From the NCBI GenBank assembly GCA_034927285.1, contig JAYFQF010000001.1:108801-172800 (forward strand): 64,000 nt of DNA, read 5' to 3'. This document shows, piece after piece, positions 8,239 to 16,608 of the stretch; within the stretch, counting starts at the first letter, position 1, and every line of letters begins with the position of its first letter. The translations under genes and the position numbers were made by a program. Origin of the DNA: JAYFQF01 sp034927285. GTDB lineage: Bacteria; Bacillota; Peptococcia; DRI-13; UBA5745. The notes below the pieces were generated by a model. The model was not told the origin of the DNA, did no database searches, and was given only the letters and a program-made list of their open reading frames with translations.

Positions 8239-9189
8239 TTATTCACCCAATTCCACAGGCCGGCTGTAGAATTGGCGGGCCTGGGTCAGGACCAGGGAAA
8301 CGATGCGGATACCTACGGCGGAGATGATGACCAGAGCCGTTCCGCCGTCCGCCGCTTTTTCCCGGGCCGGCTCCAGCTGGATCTCTTCGCCTACGCAGCT
8401 GACCAGGAAAAGCCCCTGGGTAGTAGCAGCAAATCCCTTTATCCGGTAAGCCCAGGGCGTCAGGGTCTGTAAGAATTCCCGCAGCCTTGGGGGAGGAAGC
8501 GCCTCTGCGGTGCGCAAGGTCAGGGTCTTGGGCCGGTTTTCCGGGGTATTGGTGCTCTCTGCGGCGGCGGGGCCTTCCTCCTGGCCCGGTGATCCGGGCG
8601 CCAACGCTCTGCGCAGCTGATCCAGGGGGATGCGGCAATAAACGGTCTCAGCCACCAGAGCCGCCGGATTGACCTGCCGGATGACGGCCCGGCATTCCGC
8701 CAGCTGATCCGGGCCGGCCAGATCAGCTTTATTAATCAGGACCGCCTTGCTGTATTCCAATTGCCGTTTGAGGGCGGGCAAAAGGGCGAAATGGCGGGGG
8801 AAATAAAGGGCGTCCACCAGGCAGACCGCGCCCAGATAGCGGTAAACACCGCCGGTATGGGGACTGATGCCCTCCAGGATGGAGGCAAAATTAGCCGGGT
8901 CCGCCAGGCCGGAGGCCTCGATATAAAGGCAGGACAGGCCCTGGCCCGCAAGCCGGATCAGGGCGTCCACAAAATGGTCCTTGATGCAGGCGCAAAAGAT
9001 GGAGCCGTTGTTTAATTCCACCAGGGCCGTCCCCGCCGACGCGGCCAGAAGCCGCCCGTCCACGGCGGTGCCGCTGAATTCATTGATGATTACGCCTACG
9101 GGCCCGGCGGATTCCTCCGCCAGGATATGGTTCAGCAGGGTGGTTTTGCCGGCGCCTAAAAAGCCGGTCAGCAAGATCAGGTCGGTCAT
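8239..9189 (-). CDS. CobW/P47K-family GTPase in corrinoid methyltransferase locus
   Basis: G3E-family P-loop GTPase, 316 residues, related to CobW and metal-insertion chaperones. The P-loop GFLGAGKTT lies at residues 9-17, a guanine-specificity motif reads INKADL, and a C-terminal CobW domain follows. The usual metal-binding CxCC motif is altered to FCACIKD (Cys66, Cys68), so one cysteine is missing. It follows the corrinoid reactivase gene by 39 bases with its own AGGAGGT site. Proteins of this kind accompany Mtt-type methyltransferases; a role in corrinoid handling or metal delivery is inferred from context. Confidence 0.85.
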   Translation of the reverse strand: MTDLILLTGFLGAGKTTLLNHILAEESAGPVGVIINEFSGTAVDGRLLAASAGTALVELNNGSIFCACIKDHFVDALIRLAGQGLSCLYIEASGLADPANFASILEGISPHTGGVYRYLGAVCLVDALYFPRHFALLPALKRQLEYSKAVLINKADLAGPDQLAECRAVIRQVNPAALVAETVYCRIPLDQLRRALAPGSPGQEEGPAAAESTNTPENRPKTLTLRTAEALPPPRLREFLQTLTPWAYRIKGFAATTQGLFLVSCVGEEIQLEPAREKAADGGTALVIISAVGIRIVSLVLTQARQFYSRPVELGE

Positions 9190-9228
9190 TGAAGCACCTC
9201 CTGTGCCGCGTTTTTTCTCGTTGAAGTT

Positions 9229-10971
9229 TTATTGCTGATCGGGAAAATTCATTTGCAGGATATATTGCTCCATAAAGACCGGGTCGCAGGCCAGCTCGCA
9301 ATGCTCTGTGGCCGCCGCGATGGCGCCGGTCTTTTCCGCCAGGGAGCGGTCCAGCAGAAAAAGGCCTGCTCCCTGGCCGGCGCCGTTGCCGATGGGCAGC
9401 ACCTTTTCCGGCGCCAGGGGCGGCAAAAGGCCGATGGCCAGGGCCGCCGCCACGTCGATATGGTTGCCGAAGGCCCCGGCCAGCACCAGCTGGTCCACCT
9501 CCTCCAGACGGACGCCATAGGCGGCCAACAAGGCCAGGCAGCCGGCGCAAATAGCGCTTTTCGCCAGCTGGATCTGCCGGATATCCTTTTGGTCCAGAAA
9601 GACCCGGTCCGTAAGGTAAAAAGCCGCCGTTCCCTCATGATCCGCCAGCCGGTCCGCCAGGGCGGAGCCGGGGTGCAGCTTTTGGTATTCTTCCCGGCGT
9701 AAAAGCCGGCCGGTGGGGTCCATCAGGTCCGCCAGCAGAAGGGCCGCCGTCAGGTCCACGATGCCGGAGCCGCAGATGCCGGCGGCGGGGCCGTCCCCGA
9801 TGACGCGGTAAGACACCTTGCCTTCCCGGATCGCAAAGCGCTCCACCGCTCCCTTTGTACCCCGCATGCCGCAGGAGAGATTGCTGCCCTCCAAAGCGGG
9901 GCCGCAGGCGGTGGAAGCCGCCAGCAGGCGGCCGCCCCGGCCCAGGACGATTTCGCCGTTGGTGCCCAGGTCGATGACCAGCCGCAGCTTTTCTTCCTCC
10001 GGGATCGTTAATAAAACGGAAGTGATATCCGCTCCCACGAAACCGCCCAACAGAGGCAAAAACACCAAAGGACAGCGTTTGGGCACCGTCAGGCCGATTT
10101 CCCGGCCGAAGCAGCGCTGGGCGGCCATGGACAGGCTGGCAAAGGGACTGTGGCCCAAAGCGCCGGGGTAAAAGCCGAAAAGAAAATGCTGCATGGCGGT
10201 ATTGCCGCAGAATACAAGAGAGTAGAGATTCTCCCTCAACTCCGGCACTTCCCCGGCAGCTTCCGCCAGCAGGCCGTTTATCGTGTCCACGATGAGTTTT
10301 TGCAGCTCCGCGGTGCCGCCGGAGTCCTGCACACAAAAGCTGATCCTGCTGATCACATCGGCGCCGTGACTGATTTGACGGTTTAAAGCGGAGCAGGTTT
10401 TCAGCAGCCGGCCGTCGGTCAGGTCATAGATGTACAAAGCGACGCTGGTGGTGCCGATATCGCAGGCGGCGCCGTAAAGCAGGCCTGAGGTGTCGCCGTT
10501 TTGGATATCCAGGATCCTGCCGTTTTCCTGGATGAAGGTAAGACCGGAATAGTCTTCCCCCGCCAGGATCATCCCCAGCTTTTTCAGCAGCAAGGGGTCT
10601 TCCAGCTCCGTATAACCGCCGCAGTAGGCGGGCTGAAGCTTATCGGCAGAACAATAAGCTTTGGTGATCGCCGGGTCAAAACGGCGTTGCCGGCCGGCGC
10701 TGCCCCCGGTGAGGATATTGGCCTGCTGGCGATAATCCGCGTCCTGCAGGAAAATTTCCAGAGGCTCTTCCACAGGGGTCCGGCAGGCCAAAACCCGGCG
10801 GCGTCCCCGGCTGTCCCGGATTTCAACGCCGCACTTGCCGCAGGAGCCCCGGCCGCCGCAGACCAGATTCAGGGGGAACCCGGCCAAAGCCGCGGCCTGG
10901 GCCAGGCTGACGCCTTGAGGAGCTTCGATGGTTTTTTCCTGTAAGGGAAAATGAACCGAAAAGTTTGTCAT
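9229..10971 (-). CDS. Corrinoid reactivation (RACE/RamA-functional analogue) protein: 2Fe-2S ferredoxin plus ASKHA ATPase domain
   Basis: ATP-dependent reactivator that reduces accidentally oxidised Co(II) corrinoid proteins to Co(I). The N-terminal ferredoxin-like domain shows Cys38, Cys44, Cys47 and Cys63 spaced as a plant-type 2Fe-2S ligand set (VCGGRGSCGKCGVE then LACRTP). A long linker and a DUF4445/ASKHA domain follow, with GTTSVALYIYDL and VIDLGTNGEIVLG phosphate loops. The ATG at 10971 follows GGAGGAAACG; an in-frame extension to 11022 lacks a good site. Length 580 agrees with RACE proteins. It is transcribed with the MetH-activation-like and CobW-like genes and should service the corrinoid proteins at 13244 and 14032. 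Confidence 0.92.
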   Translation of the reverse strand: MTNFSVHFPLQEKTIEAPQGVSLAQAAALAGFPLNLVCGGRGSCGKCGVEIRDSRGRRRVLACRTPVEEPLEIFLQDADYRQQANILTGGSAGRQRRFDPAITKAYCSADKLQPAYCGGYTELEDPLLLKKLGMILAGEDYSGLTFIQENGRILDIQNGDTSGLLYGAACDIGTTSVALYIYDLTDGRLLKTCSALNRQISHGADVISRISFCVQDSGGTAELQKLIVDTINGLLAEAAGEVPELRENLYSLVFCGNTAMQHFLFGFYPGALGHSPFASLSMAAQRCFGREIGLTVPKRCPLVFLPLLGGFVGADITSVLLTIPEEEKLRLVIDLGTNGEIVLGRGGRLLAASTACGPALEGSNLSCGMRGTKGAVERFAIREGKVSYRVIGDGPAAGICGSGIVDLTAALLLADLMDPTGRLLRREEYQKLHPGSALADRLADHEGTAAFYLTDRVFLDQKDIRQIQLAKSAICAGCLALLAAYGVRLEEVDQLVLAGAFGNHIDVAAALAIGLLPPLAPEKVLPIGNGAGQGAGLFLLDRSLAEKTGAIAAATEHCELACDPVFMEQYILQMNFPDQQ

Positions 10972-10985
10972 CGTTTCCTCCGTCC

Positions 10986-11618
10986 TTATTTTGTCCGAAA
11001 ATAGCATTTGGTTCTGGGGCACAGATCGCAGTTATGTTCGATGTCGCTTTCGCAGATGTCTTTATCGGCGCCAAAGAGATAGAGGATGCTTTTTTCCGGT
11101 TTCAACATATAATGCTCGTTGATCTCGCAGGGGACCGGTCCCAGGCTTTTCAGCTCCCGGAGGATCAGCTCCTGAAACGGCAGGTCCAGGCCGGTTTCGC
11201 CGGGGGAAAATCTTTTCGACAGCTTGAGACCGAATTCTTTCAGGCGAAGAGAGATGACGCGGTTCATCTCGTCGGAAGCGTTAAACAGAATTTCATTGCC
11301 CAGATGATCCAGGATAAAGCCCTCCAGATATTCCTTTTGCCGGAAAAAAGCGCCGATTTCCCCGCTTAGTCCCTCGCCCAGGGAAGCAAAGCAAAAGACC
11401 AGGTGGGAACAGCAATCCAGCTCGGGTTCCCCCAAAGGCCAGCGGTTTGGCAAAAGGGCGTAGAGGCAGCAAAGCCCGACGCGGCTTTCAGCCAGCTTCA
11501 ATAGCTGGGGAAAGACCTGGCGGGAGCGCTGCGCCGCCAGAGAATCCCCGGTAACCTTCAGCCGACGAAAAATCTTCTCTTTCTCCACACAACAATGAGT
11601 TTCGACTTTTTCCAGCAT
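10986..11618 (-). CDS. MetH activation-domain-like protein with C-terminal cysteine motif
   Basis: A 210-residue protein similar to the reactivation (AdoMet-binding) domain of cobalamin-dependent methionine synthase. The segment KRFSPGETGLDLPFQ resembles the RxSPGYxxxPL AdoMet-binding motif and is followed by a MLKPEKSILYLFG strand. The C-terminus carries CDLCPRTKCYFRTK, a possible Fe-S or metal site absent from MetH itself. Such stand-alone proteins occur next to Mtt/corrinoid clusters in anaerobes; the biochemical role is not established there. Start ATG follows AAGGAGGCG. The reactivase gene begins 15 bases after its stop. Confidence 0.75.
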   Translation of the reverse strand: MLEKVETHCCVEKEKIFRRLKVTGDSLAAQRSRQVFPQLLKLAESRVGLCCLYALLPNRWPLGEPELDCCSHLVFCFASLGEGLSGEIGAFFRQKEYLEGFILDHLGNEILFNASDEMNRVISLRLKEFGLKLSKRFSPGETGLDLPFQELILRELKSLGPVPCEINEHYMLKPEKSILYLFGADKDICESDIEHNCDLCPRTKCYFRTK

Positions 11619-11713
11619 TCTCGCGCCTCCTTGTCCCAGTCTTTCTTATCCTTAATTCTATTCCCGCCCCGGCGCGGGGGGTTAGAATATTTTTGCGATT
11701 TTTGGGAAAATTT

Positions 11714-12994
11714 TTAGGCCTTTACCAAAGATTGACGGTTCCGGTATTGTTTCGGCGTCAGGCCCATGACCTTACGAAAAATTTTGGTATAATAGCTTTG
11801 ATCCTCAAAACCCACGGAAATGGCAATGTCCAACAGGCTGTTGTCCGTATCCCGGATCAGGGAAAGGCTTTTGTTTATTCTGATCTCATTCAGGTAATCC
11901 GTAAAATTCTTGCCCATCTCCTGTTTGAAAAGCTTGGAAAGATAAGATTCGTTCACATGGAGAAGGGCCGCCAGGCTCTTTAAAGAAAGTTTGGTCATAT
12001 AATTGGTATTGATATGCTTGATGGCGTTGATGATGATCAGAGACCGGCCGGAGTAGATCGTGGAAAAGACATTGTCGATAAAATGGCTTACCACGTCCCT
12101 GGTCCATTTGTGCAGCTCCGGGATAGTTAAAATATTTGTCAGGGAGGCGATCAGGTCGAAATTGATGCCGAAGACCTTCTGGACGGAGGCGCCGCTTTCC
12201 ACTCCCGCCCGGGACAGGCTCATATATAGCTCGAAAAGGCGGATCTTCATGATCTCCAGGTTCCCGGCCTCGGAAACCAGGATATCTTCCAGGATCAGGC
12301 GGGCCAGTTCCCGGGAGCCTTCATGATCCCCGGCCTGGATGCGTTTCAAAAGCTCCCGGAAGATATTGCGGCTGTTGGATTCACTGATGGCCTGAGGAGT
12401 CAGCCGCTGTTCTTCCTTATATTTTTTGATGCTTTCGGAGATCTGGCTGTAGGTATTATACTTGGTGCTCATGTACAGATAGTCGTCTTTGTTGCTGTAA
12501 AGGCTCAGCACGTTATTAAAAAGCAGGTTGGACAAGCCGGAGATCTGGGCCGGGCTGTAGATGGGCATGTCCTTGATAAAGAGGGTCAGCTTGCTGTAAA
12601 AGCCGTAGGCGTTGGCGTTGTTTTTATTCAGGTCCATGATCAGGCTGATGTTTTTTTCGCTGATGGTGTTCATGGAGACGGGGCCGGCGATAAAACAGCC
12701 CTGGAACTTTTTTTCCCGGATCAGCGCCACGCAGATATTCAAAAAGCCGGCGGGACAGGAATAAATGTAGGGCTCCCCCAGGCTCAGGGCCATCTCCCCG
12801 GAAAACTTCAGCAGCTTAAGGCAGGGTCCGGATTTATTGTAGATGTCAAAGAATTTACAAAGCTTTTTTTCCCGGCCCGCTTCGGCCACGATGGTCATTT
12901 TTTCGTCGAAAACCGTGACCGGGACGCCGGTTGCCGTGCTGTAGCATTCGGCAACAGCAGCTAATTGCGGAATGGGAAAGAGGTTTGTCGGCAT
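11714..12994 (-). CDS. AraC-family regulator with PocR ligand-sensing domain
   Basis: Predicted transcriptional activator, 426 residues. The N-terminal 180 residues match the PocR sensory domain (conserved KLCKFFDIYNKSGPC, then YSCPAGFLNICVAL), a fold proposed to bind small hydrocarbon derivatives. The C-terminal 100 residues are an AraC double helix-turn-helix (LAALLHVNESYLSKLFKQ and IAISVGFEDQSYYTKIFRK). It is divergent from the corrinoid protein genes, with 249 bases between that contain a long direct repeat (13081-13169). PocR/AraC regulators commonly sit at methyltransferase loci, so control of both flanking operons by the methylated substrate is likely. Confidence 0.9.
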   Translation of the reverse strand: MPTNLFPIPQLAAVAECYSTATGVPVTVFDEKMTIVAEAGREKKLCKFFDIYNKSGPCLKLLKFSGEMALSLGEPYIYSCPAGFLNICVALIREKKFQGCFIAGPVSMNTISEKNISLIMDLNKNNANAYGFYSKLTLFIKDMPIYSPAQISGLSNLLFNNVLSLYSNKDDYLYMSTKYNTYSQISESIKKYKEEQRLTPQAISESNSRNIFRELLKRIQAGDHEGSRELARLILEDILVSEAGNLEIMKIRLFELYMSLSRAGVESGASVQKVFGINFDLIASLTNILTIPELHKWTRDVVSHFIDNVFSTIYSGRSLIIINAIKHINTNYMTKLSLKSLAALLHVNESYLSKLFKQEMGKNFTDYLNEIRINKSLSLIRDTDNSLLDIAISVGFEDQSYYTKIFRKVMGLTPKQYRNRQSLVKA

Positions 12995-13080
12995 GGAAAT
13001 CTCCTCCTTGGACTGACCGCCGCAGATTTGTATCCATTATAGCACTGAGAGAAAAGTCAGGCAAAGGAAATGGAAAACAA

Positions 13081-13169
13081 AATATTTTATAAAATCAGGC
13101 GTTTTTATCATCTATAGAGAGGGATTTTTATCACTTGAGCAAATATTTACAAAAATCAATCGTTTTTAT
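13081..13169. promoter_or_regulatory. Pair of 28-bp direct repeats, probable operator for the PocR/AraC regulator
   Basis: Copies at 13081-13108 and 13142-13169 match at 23 of 28 positions; the 3' halves are AAAATCAGGCGTTTTTAT and AAAATCAATCGTTTTTAT. Start-to-start distance is 61 bases, about six helical turns, so both would face the same side of the DNA. They lie between the divergent regulator and corrinoid genes, as expected for an AraC-type binding region. Binding is inferred. Confidence 0.6.
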
Positions 13170-13243
13170 TTTAGATTTTTCCCGGGCAATGAAAGATAAT
13201 ACTGCTGAAGGCTGCGCAGGTTCCGGGAGAGCTGGAGGTAAAT

Positions 13244-13885
13244 ATGAACCTGTTTGACGAAATCGGCAGGGCCGTAATGGAAGGCGATGAATATAAGGCC
13301 GCGGAACTTTGCCAGGCCATGCTGGCGGAGAGCTTTGATCCTGTGGAAATCATCAGCCAGGGCCTTTTGCCGGGAATGGACGCGGTGGAAGCGGACTACC
13401 GGGGCGGCGTAAAGTATATTCCGGAAATCCTGATGTCGGCCCGGGCTATCCTTAAGGCCATGGACCAGATTGCCAACTATCTGGGGGACCGGGGGCTGCC
13501 CAAGCTGGACAAGGTAATCATCGGCACGGTGAAGGGGGATATCCACGATATCGGCAAACAGCTGGTGAAGATTATCCTGGAAAGCGCCGGCTTTTCCGTC
13601 ATTGATCTGGGGACCAACGTGACCAAAGAGGAGTTCATTGAGGAAATCCGCAAAAGCGGCGCTTCCGTGGTGCTGATCTCCGCCATGCTGACCACCACGC
13701 TGCCGAATATGAAGGAAGTGGCGGAGGCAATTCAAAAGACAAAGTTTGACCGTCCCGTCAGCGTTTTGGTGGGAGGGAATCCGGTAACGAAAAGGTTCGC
13801 CCGGGAAATCAACGCGATCTTTTCCGACAGCGCCGTGGAGGCTAAGGAGATCGTCACAAAAATTATGCGGTCGGAACAGGAATAA
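13244..13885 (+). CDS. Corrinoid (methyl carrier) protein, MtbC/MttC type, copy 1
   Basis: Methyl-carrier subunit, 213 residues: an N-terminal helical cap domain (about 1-85) and a B12-binding Rossmann domain. The lower-ligand motif GTVKGDIHDIGK places His101 as the cobalt ligand, with the later LLIS-like VVLISAMLTTTLP and GGNPVT loops. It accepts a methyl group from an MttB-type partner and passes it on, usually to tetrahydrofolate in acetogens. GGAGG precedes the ATG. It is the first gene of the plus-strand operon and shares only moderate similarity with the second carrier at 14032, so the two are not a recent duplication. Confidence 0.92.
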   Translation: MNLFDEIGRAVMEGDEYKAAELCQAMLAESFDPVEIISQGLLPGMDAVEADYRGGVKYIPEILMSARAILKAMDQIANYLGDRGLPKLDKVIIGTVKGDIHDIGKQLVKIILESAGFSVIDLGTNVTKEEFIEEIRKSGASVVLISAMLTTTLPNMKEVAEAIQKTKFDRPVSVLVGGNPVTKRFAREINAIFSDSAVEAKEIVTKIMRSEQE

Positions 13886-14031
13886 GACAGATCGGCAACG
13901 CCGGCGGGCGTTTCAGATAAAAAATGGATTATATCGGAAAGAGAAAATCCAGTAAAAAATCATGAAGAAGTAATCGGGTAAAAATGGACGGAATTAAGGA
14001 GAGAATCAAGAAAAATCGAGGAGGAATTTTC

Positions 14032-14664
14032 ATGAGCATTTTGCAGGAATTGACCGACCTGGTTATTGCCGGTAATTTTATGGCGGTAAAAGCCAAGACC
14101 CAGGAGGCCGTGGATCAGGGCCTGGGGGTGAAGGAGATTTTGGACGGGGGACTGATGCCCGGCATTAATATTATCGGCGAGAGATTTGCCAAAAATGAAG
14201 TCTTTGTTCCCAATGTGCTGATGGCCGCCAAGGCGATGAACGAAGGCGTAGAGGTCATCAAGCCTCTGATGGTGGACGGCTCTGTGGCCACCCTGGGCAC
14301 CTGTGTCCTGGGCACGGTCAAAGGCGATCTTCACGACATCGGAAAAAACCTGGTGGCTTTAATGATGCGCAGCGCCGGCCTGGAGGTAGTGGACCTGGGA
14401 TCCGACGTCTCCGTGGAACGCTTTGTGAACGCCGTAAAGGAGCATAAGCCGGACATCATCGGCCTGGCGGCTTTATTAACTACCACAATGTACGAACAGA
14501 AGAATGTGATTGAGGCTTTGGAAAAAGAAGGGATCCGGAATACCGTCAAGGTGATGGTAGGGGGAGCCCCCATCAATCAGGCCTGGGCCGACAAAATCGG
14601 CGCTGACTGTTTTGCCGCCGACGCGGCGGAAGCGGCCAGATTAGCTAAGGACATCGTAGCTTAA
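14032..14664 (+). CDS. Corrinoid (methyl carrier) protein, MttC type, copy 2
   Basis: Second methyl carrier, 210 residues, same two-domain layout with GTVKGDLHDIGK (His101) and a VMVGGAPIN loop. The ATG at 14032 follows GAGGAGG; an upstream in-frame ATG at 13984 has no comparable site. It is directly followed (22 bases) by the MttB-like methyltransferase and is the more likely cognate partner of that enzyme. The cap domain begins MSILQELTDLVIAGNF, typical of MttC/MtgC proteins. Confidence 0.92.
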   Translation: MSILQELTDLVIAGNFMAVKAKTQEAVDQGLGVKEILDGGLMPGINIIGERFAKNEVFVPNVLMAAKAMNEGVEVIKPLMVDGSVATLGTCVLGTVKGDLHDIGKNLVALMMRSAGLEVVDLGSDVSVERFVNAVKEHKPDIIGLAALLTTTMYEQKNVIEALEKEGIRNTVKVMVGGAPINQAWADKIGADCFAADAAEAARLAKDIVA

Positions 14665-14686
14665 AGGAGCGGAAAGGAGCCTCAAT

Positions 14687-16126
14687 ATGCAAGGAAGAAT
14701 CAAGTTTGACGTCATGAACGCCCGGGAATTGGAGCAGATGAAAACGCGGGTGGAGGATCTGCTGGCGCTCAGAGGCGTGGAGATCGACCATCCCCAGTTG
14801 TTAAAGGTCCTGGCGGAAAAAGGGGCCCAGGTAAACGGAGATAACGTGAAGTTCAGCAAAGCGCTGATAAAAAAGGCTTTGGCGTCGGTTCCCCAGGAAT
14901 TCGTCCTGGCCTCGCCCTCCGGGGAGTACGACCTGGAATTCCCGCATCCCAGCGGCGATTTTTATACCCGGACCAACACCGGGGCCATGAATTACCGGGA
15001 CATCCGGAACGATTCTCATTATATTACCCTGGACGAGGTGGGGGAATGGATCCGGCTGGTGAATTCCATGGAAAACGTGGACTTTTGCACACTGCCTTCC
15101 ACTTCCGGCGAAGAAGTGCCGGTGGAGGCCATCGACGTCTATACCCTGGCCCAGGTGCTGAAAAACAGTAAAAAGCATATCTGGATCCAGCCTTATGAAT
15201 CCGACAATGTGCGGTATTTGATCGAGCTGTCCGCCGCCGCCGCAGGGGGGATGGAGGAACTGAAAAAAAGACCCATCGTCAGCTTTATCGCCTGCGCCGT
15301 ACCGGTGCTGACCTTTAAGCATATGGACGCGGAAATCCTTTACCGCTGCGCCCTGGCCGGGATACCGGTACAGCCCTGTTCCCTGCCTACTGCCGGAGCA
15401 AATACGCCGGTGACTGCCCAGGGCACTTCTTTGGTGGCCTGCGCCGAAATCCTGGCCATGATCGTCATCTTGCAGCTGGTGGGTCCCGGAACGCCGGTCA
15501 TCGCCACTCCGCTGCTGTTTTCCATGGATATGATGACCACCTATACCCTGCAATCCAATACGGAAATTACCATGGGCCGGCTCATTTGCATGCAGATGTT
15601 TGAGCAGGGCTACAATATCCGGGCCCATTCCTATGGCACCGGCACCGACAGCCTGATCCTCGACGAGCAGAACATGATCGAGCGGACCTCCCTGATCCAT
15701 ATGATGGCCATGTCCGACGCCAGTGTGCTGGGCGGCGCCGGCCAGCTGGAAACCGCCAAAACCATCAGCCCTCTGCAGCTGATTATCGACAATGAAATCT
15801 TTGGCATCGCCCATCGGCTGAGAAAGGGCCTGGCGGTGGACGACGAGACCATGGATTACCAGGAGATCCTCGACGGTGTGGATAAAACCGGTTTTATCAT
15901 GAGCGAACATACCATGCGCCACTTTGCCGAACCCCACCGTCCCCGGATGTTTAACCGGGAGAGCATGGCCAAATGGGAGCAGCAGGGCAAAAAGACCCTG
16001 CTGGATCAGGCTATGGATCGTTATGAAGAGCTGATTAAAGCTCCGGTAAAGATGGAATTGGCGGCGGACAAGATCAAAGCCATTGACGAGGTACTGAAAA
16101 AAGCCCACCGGGCTTTAGTGAAATAA
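14687..16126 (+). CDS. MttB-superfamily methyltransferase lacking pyrrolysine (betaine/amine demethylase type)
   Basis: TIM-barrel methyltransferase, 479 residues, of the trimethylamine methyltransferase family. The frame is open with no in-frame amber codon, so it belongs to the non-Pyl branch, whose characterised members (MtgB, MtpB, MtcB and relatives) demethylate glycine betaine, proline betaine or carnitine-like quaternary amines. It transfers the methyl group to a corrinoid carrier such as that encoded just upstream. The enzyme contains AHSYGTGTDSLILDEQ near residue 315 and HMMAMSDASVLGGAGQLE after it, both family-typical. The exact substrate cannot be read from sequence; the symporter downstream suggests an imported zwitterion or cation. 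Confidence 0.92.
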   Translation: MQGRIKFDVMNARELEQMKTRVEDLLALRGVEIDHPQLLKVLAEKGAQVNGDNVKFSKALIKKALASVPQEFVLASPSGEYDLEFPHPSGDFYTRTNTGAMNYRDIRNDSHYITLDEVGEWIRLVNSMENVDFCTLPSTSGEEVPVEAIDVYTLAQVLKNSKKHIWIQPYESDNVRYLIELSAAAAGGMEELKKRPIVSFIACAVPVLTFKHMDAEILYRCALAGIPVQPCSLPTAGANTPVTAQGTSLVACAEILAMIVILQLVGPGTPVIATPLLFSMDMMTTYTLQSNTEITMGRLICMQMFEQGYNIRAHSYGTGTDSLILDEQNMIERTSLIHMMAMSDASVLGGAGQLETAKTISPLQLIIDNEIFGIAHRLRKGLAVDDETMDYQEILDGVDKTGFIMSEHTMRHFAEPHRPRMFNRESMAKWEQQGKKTLLDQAMDRYEELIKAPVKMELAADKIKAIDEVLKKAHRALVK

Positions 16127-16136
16127 AGAAAAAGCG

Positions 16137-16169
16137 GCTCCGGTCCGGCAGCTGATGCCGGACCGGAGC
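16137..16169. other. Perfect 13-bp stem hairpin between methyltransferase and transporter genes
   Basis: GCTCCGGTCCGGC at 16137-16149 and its exact reverse complement at 16157-16169 around a 7-base loop. It is followed by AAAACCCCC rather than T's on the plus strand, so it is not a classic terminator for the upstream gene. The remainder of the 254-base gap to 16381 is GC-rich and partly repeats the GGCCGGAGCAAAACCC element. It may act as an mRNA stability or partial read-through element setting methyltransferase above transporter expression. Confidence 0.6.
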
Positions 16170-16380
16170 AAAACCCCCGGGCAGCCGGTGCAGGCCTATG
16201 CGAAGCCTCCGGCCGCCAACGCCGGGCCGGAGCAAAACCCGCAGGAAACCAGCGACGGATCCGGGGCAAGTTCCCCGCTCCTTTGCCCGGTCCAGCCGGC
16301 AAACCAATACCCTAGACAAGCACCTGTCGGGGTCCCGGTAGTTTCTGTTGTCAAAATTAAGTAATAATGGGGGGAAAAAA

Positions 16381-16605
16381 ATGAAAGTAACGAAAACGGA
16401 ATTGTTCTGGCTCATTATCACCGTGGTATTGTACGTCCTTTATAATATTCCCGGCTTACCGCCTCTGGGGGATTCCCGGGGCATGATCATCCATGCCCTG
16501 CTGACCGTTTTACCCCTCTGGATTGCAGGCTACGTAGGCATGAGCAGGGTCTACCGGATTTATCGTCTGCGGGCGCAGCCCCAGAAAAAAGAAAGGGAGG
16601 AATAG
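16381..16605 (+). CDS. Small two-TM membrane protein preceding a sodium:solute symporter
   Basis: A 74-residue protein with two hydrophobic segments (about 8-24 and 35-55) and a basic, charged tail (RLRAQPQKKEREE). Small proteins of this shape (DUF3311/DUF997-like) are commonly encoded just before SSS-family symporters and are thought to be accessory subunits. Its stop is 3 bases before the symporter start. The ATG at 16381 follows GGGGGG; an in-frame upstream start at 16348 lacks a site. Family assignment is by context and topology. Confidence 0.75.
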   Translation: MKVTKTELFWLIITVVLYVLYNIPGLPPLGDSRGMIIHALLTVLPLWIAGYVGMSRVYRIYRLRAQPQKKEREE

Positions 16606-16608
16606 GCT

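Noticed and set aside
13020..13240. Cobalamin riboswitch before the corrinoid genes
   Set aside because: The AT-rich leader lacks a recognisable B12-box and the expected long fold; direct repeats explain it better.
14801..16108. Minus-strand open frame of 435 codons opposite the MttB gene
   Set aside because: Antisense to a clear family gene, with histidine/glycine-rich sequence that matches no known fold; caused by codon bias on the other strand.
14687..16126. Pyrrolysine-containing trimethylamine methyltransferase
   Set aside because: The frame runs full length without an in-frame UAG, and no pyl genes are seen, so it is the non-Pyl branch.
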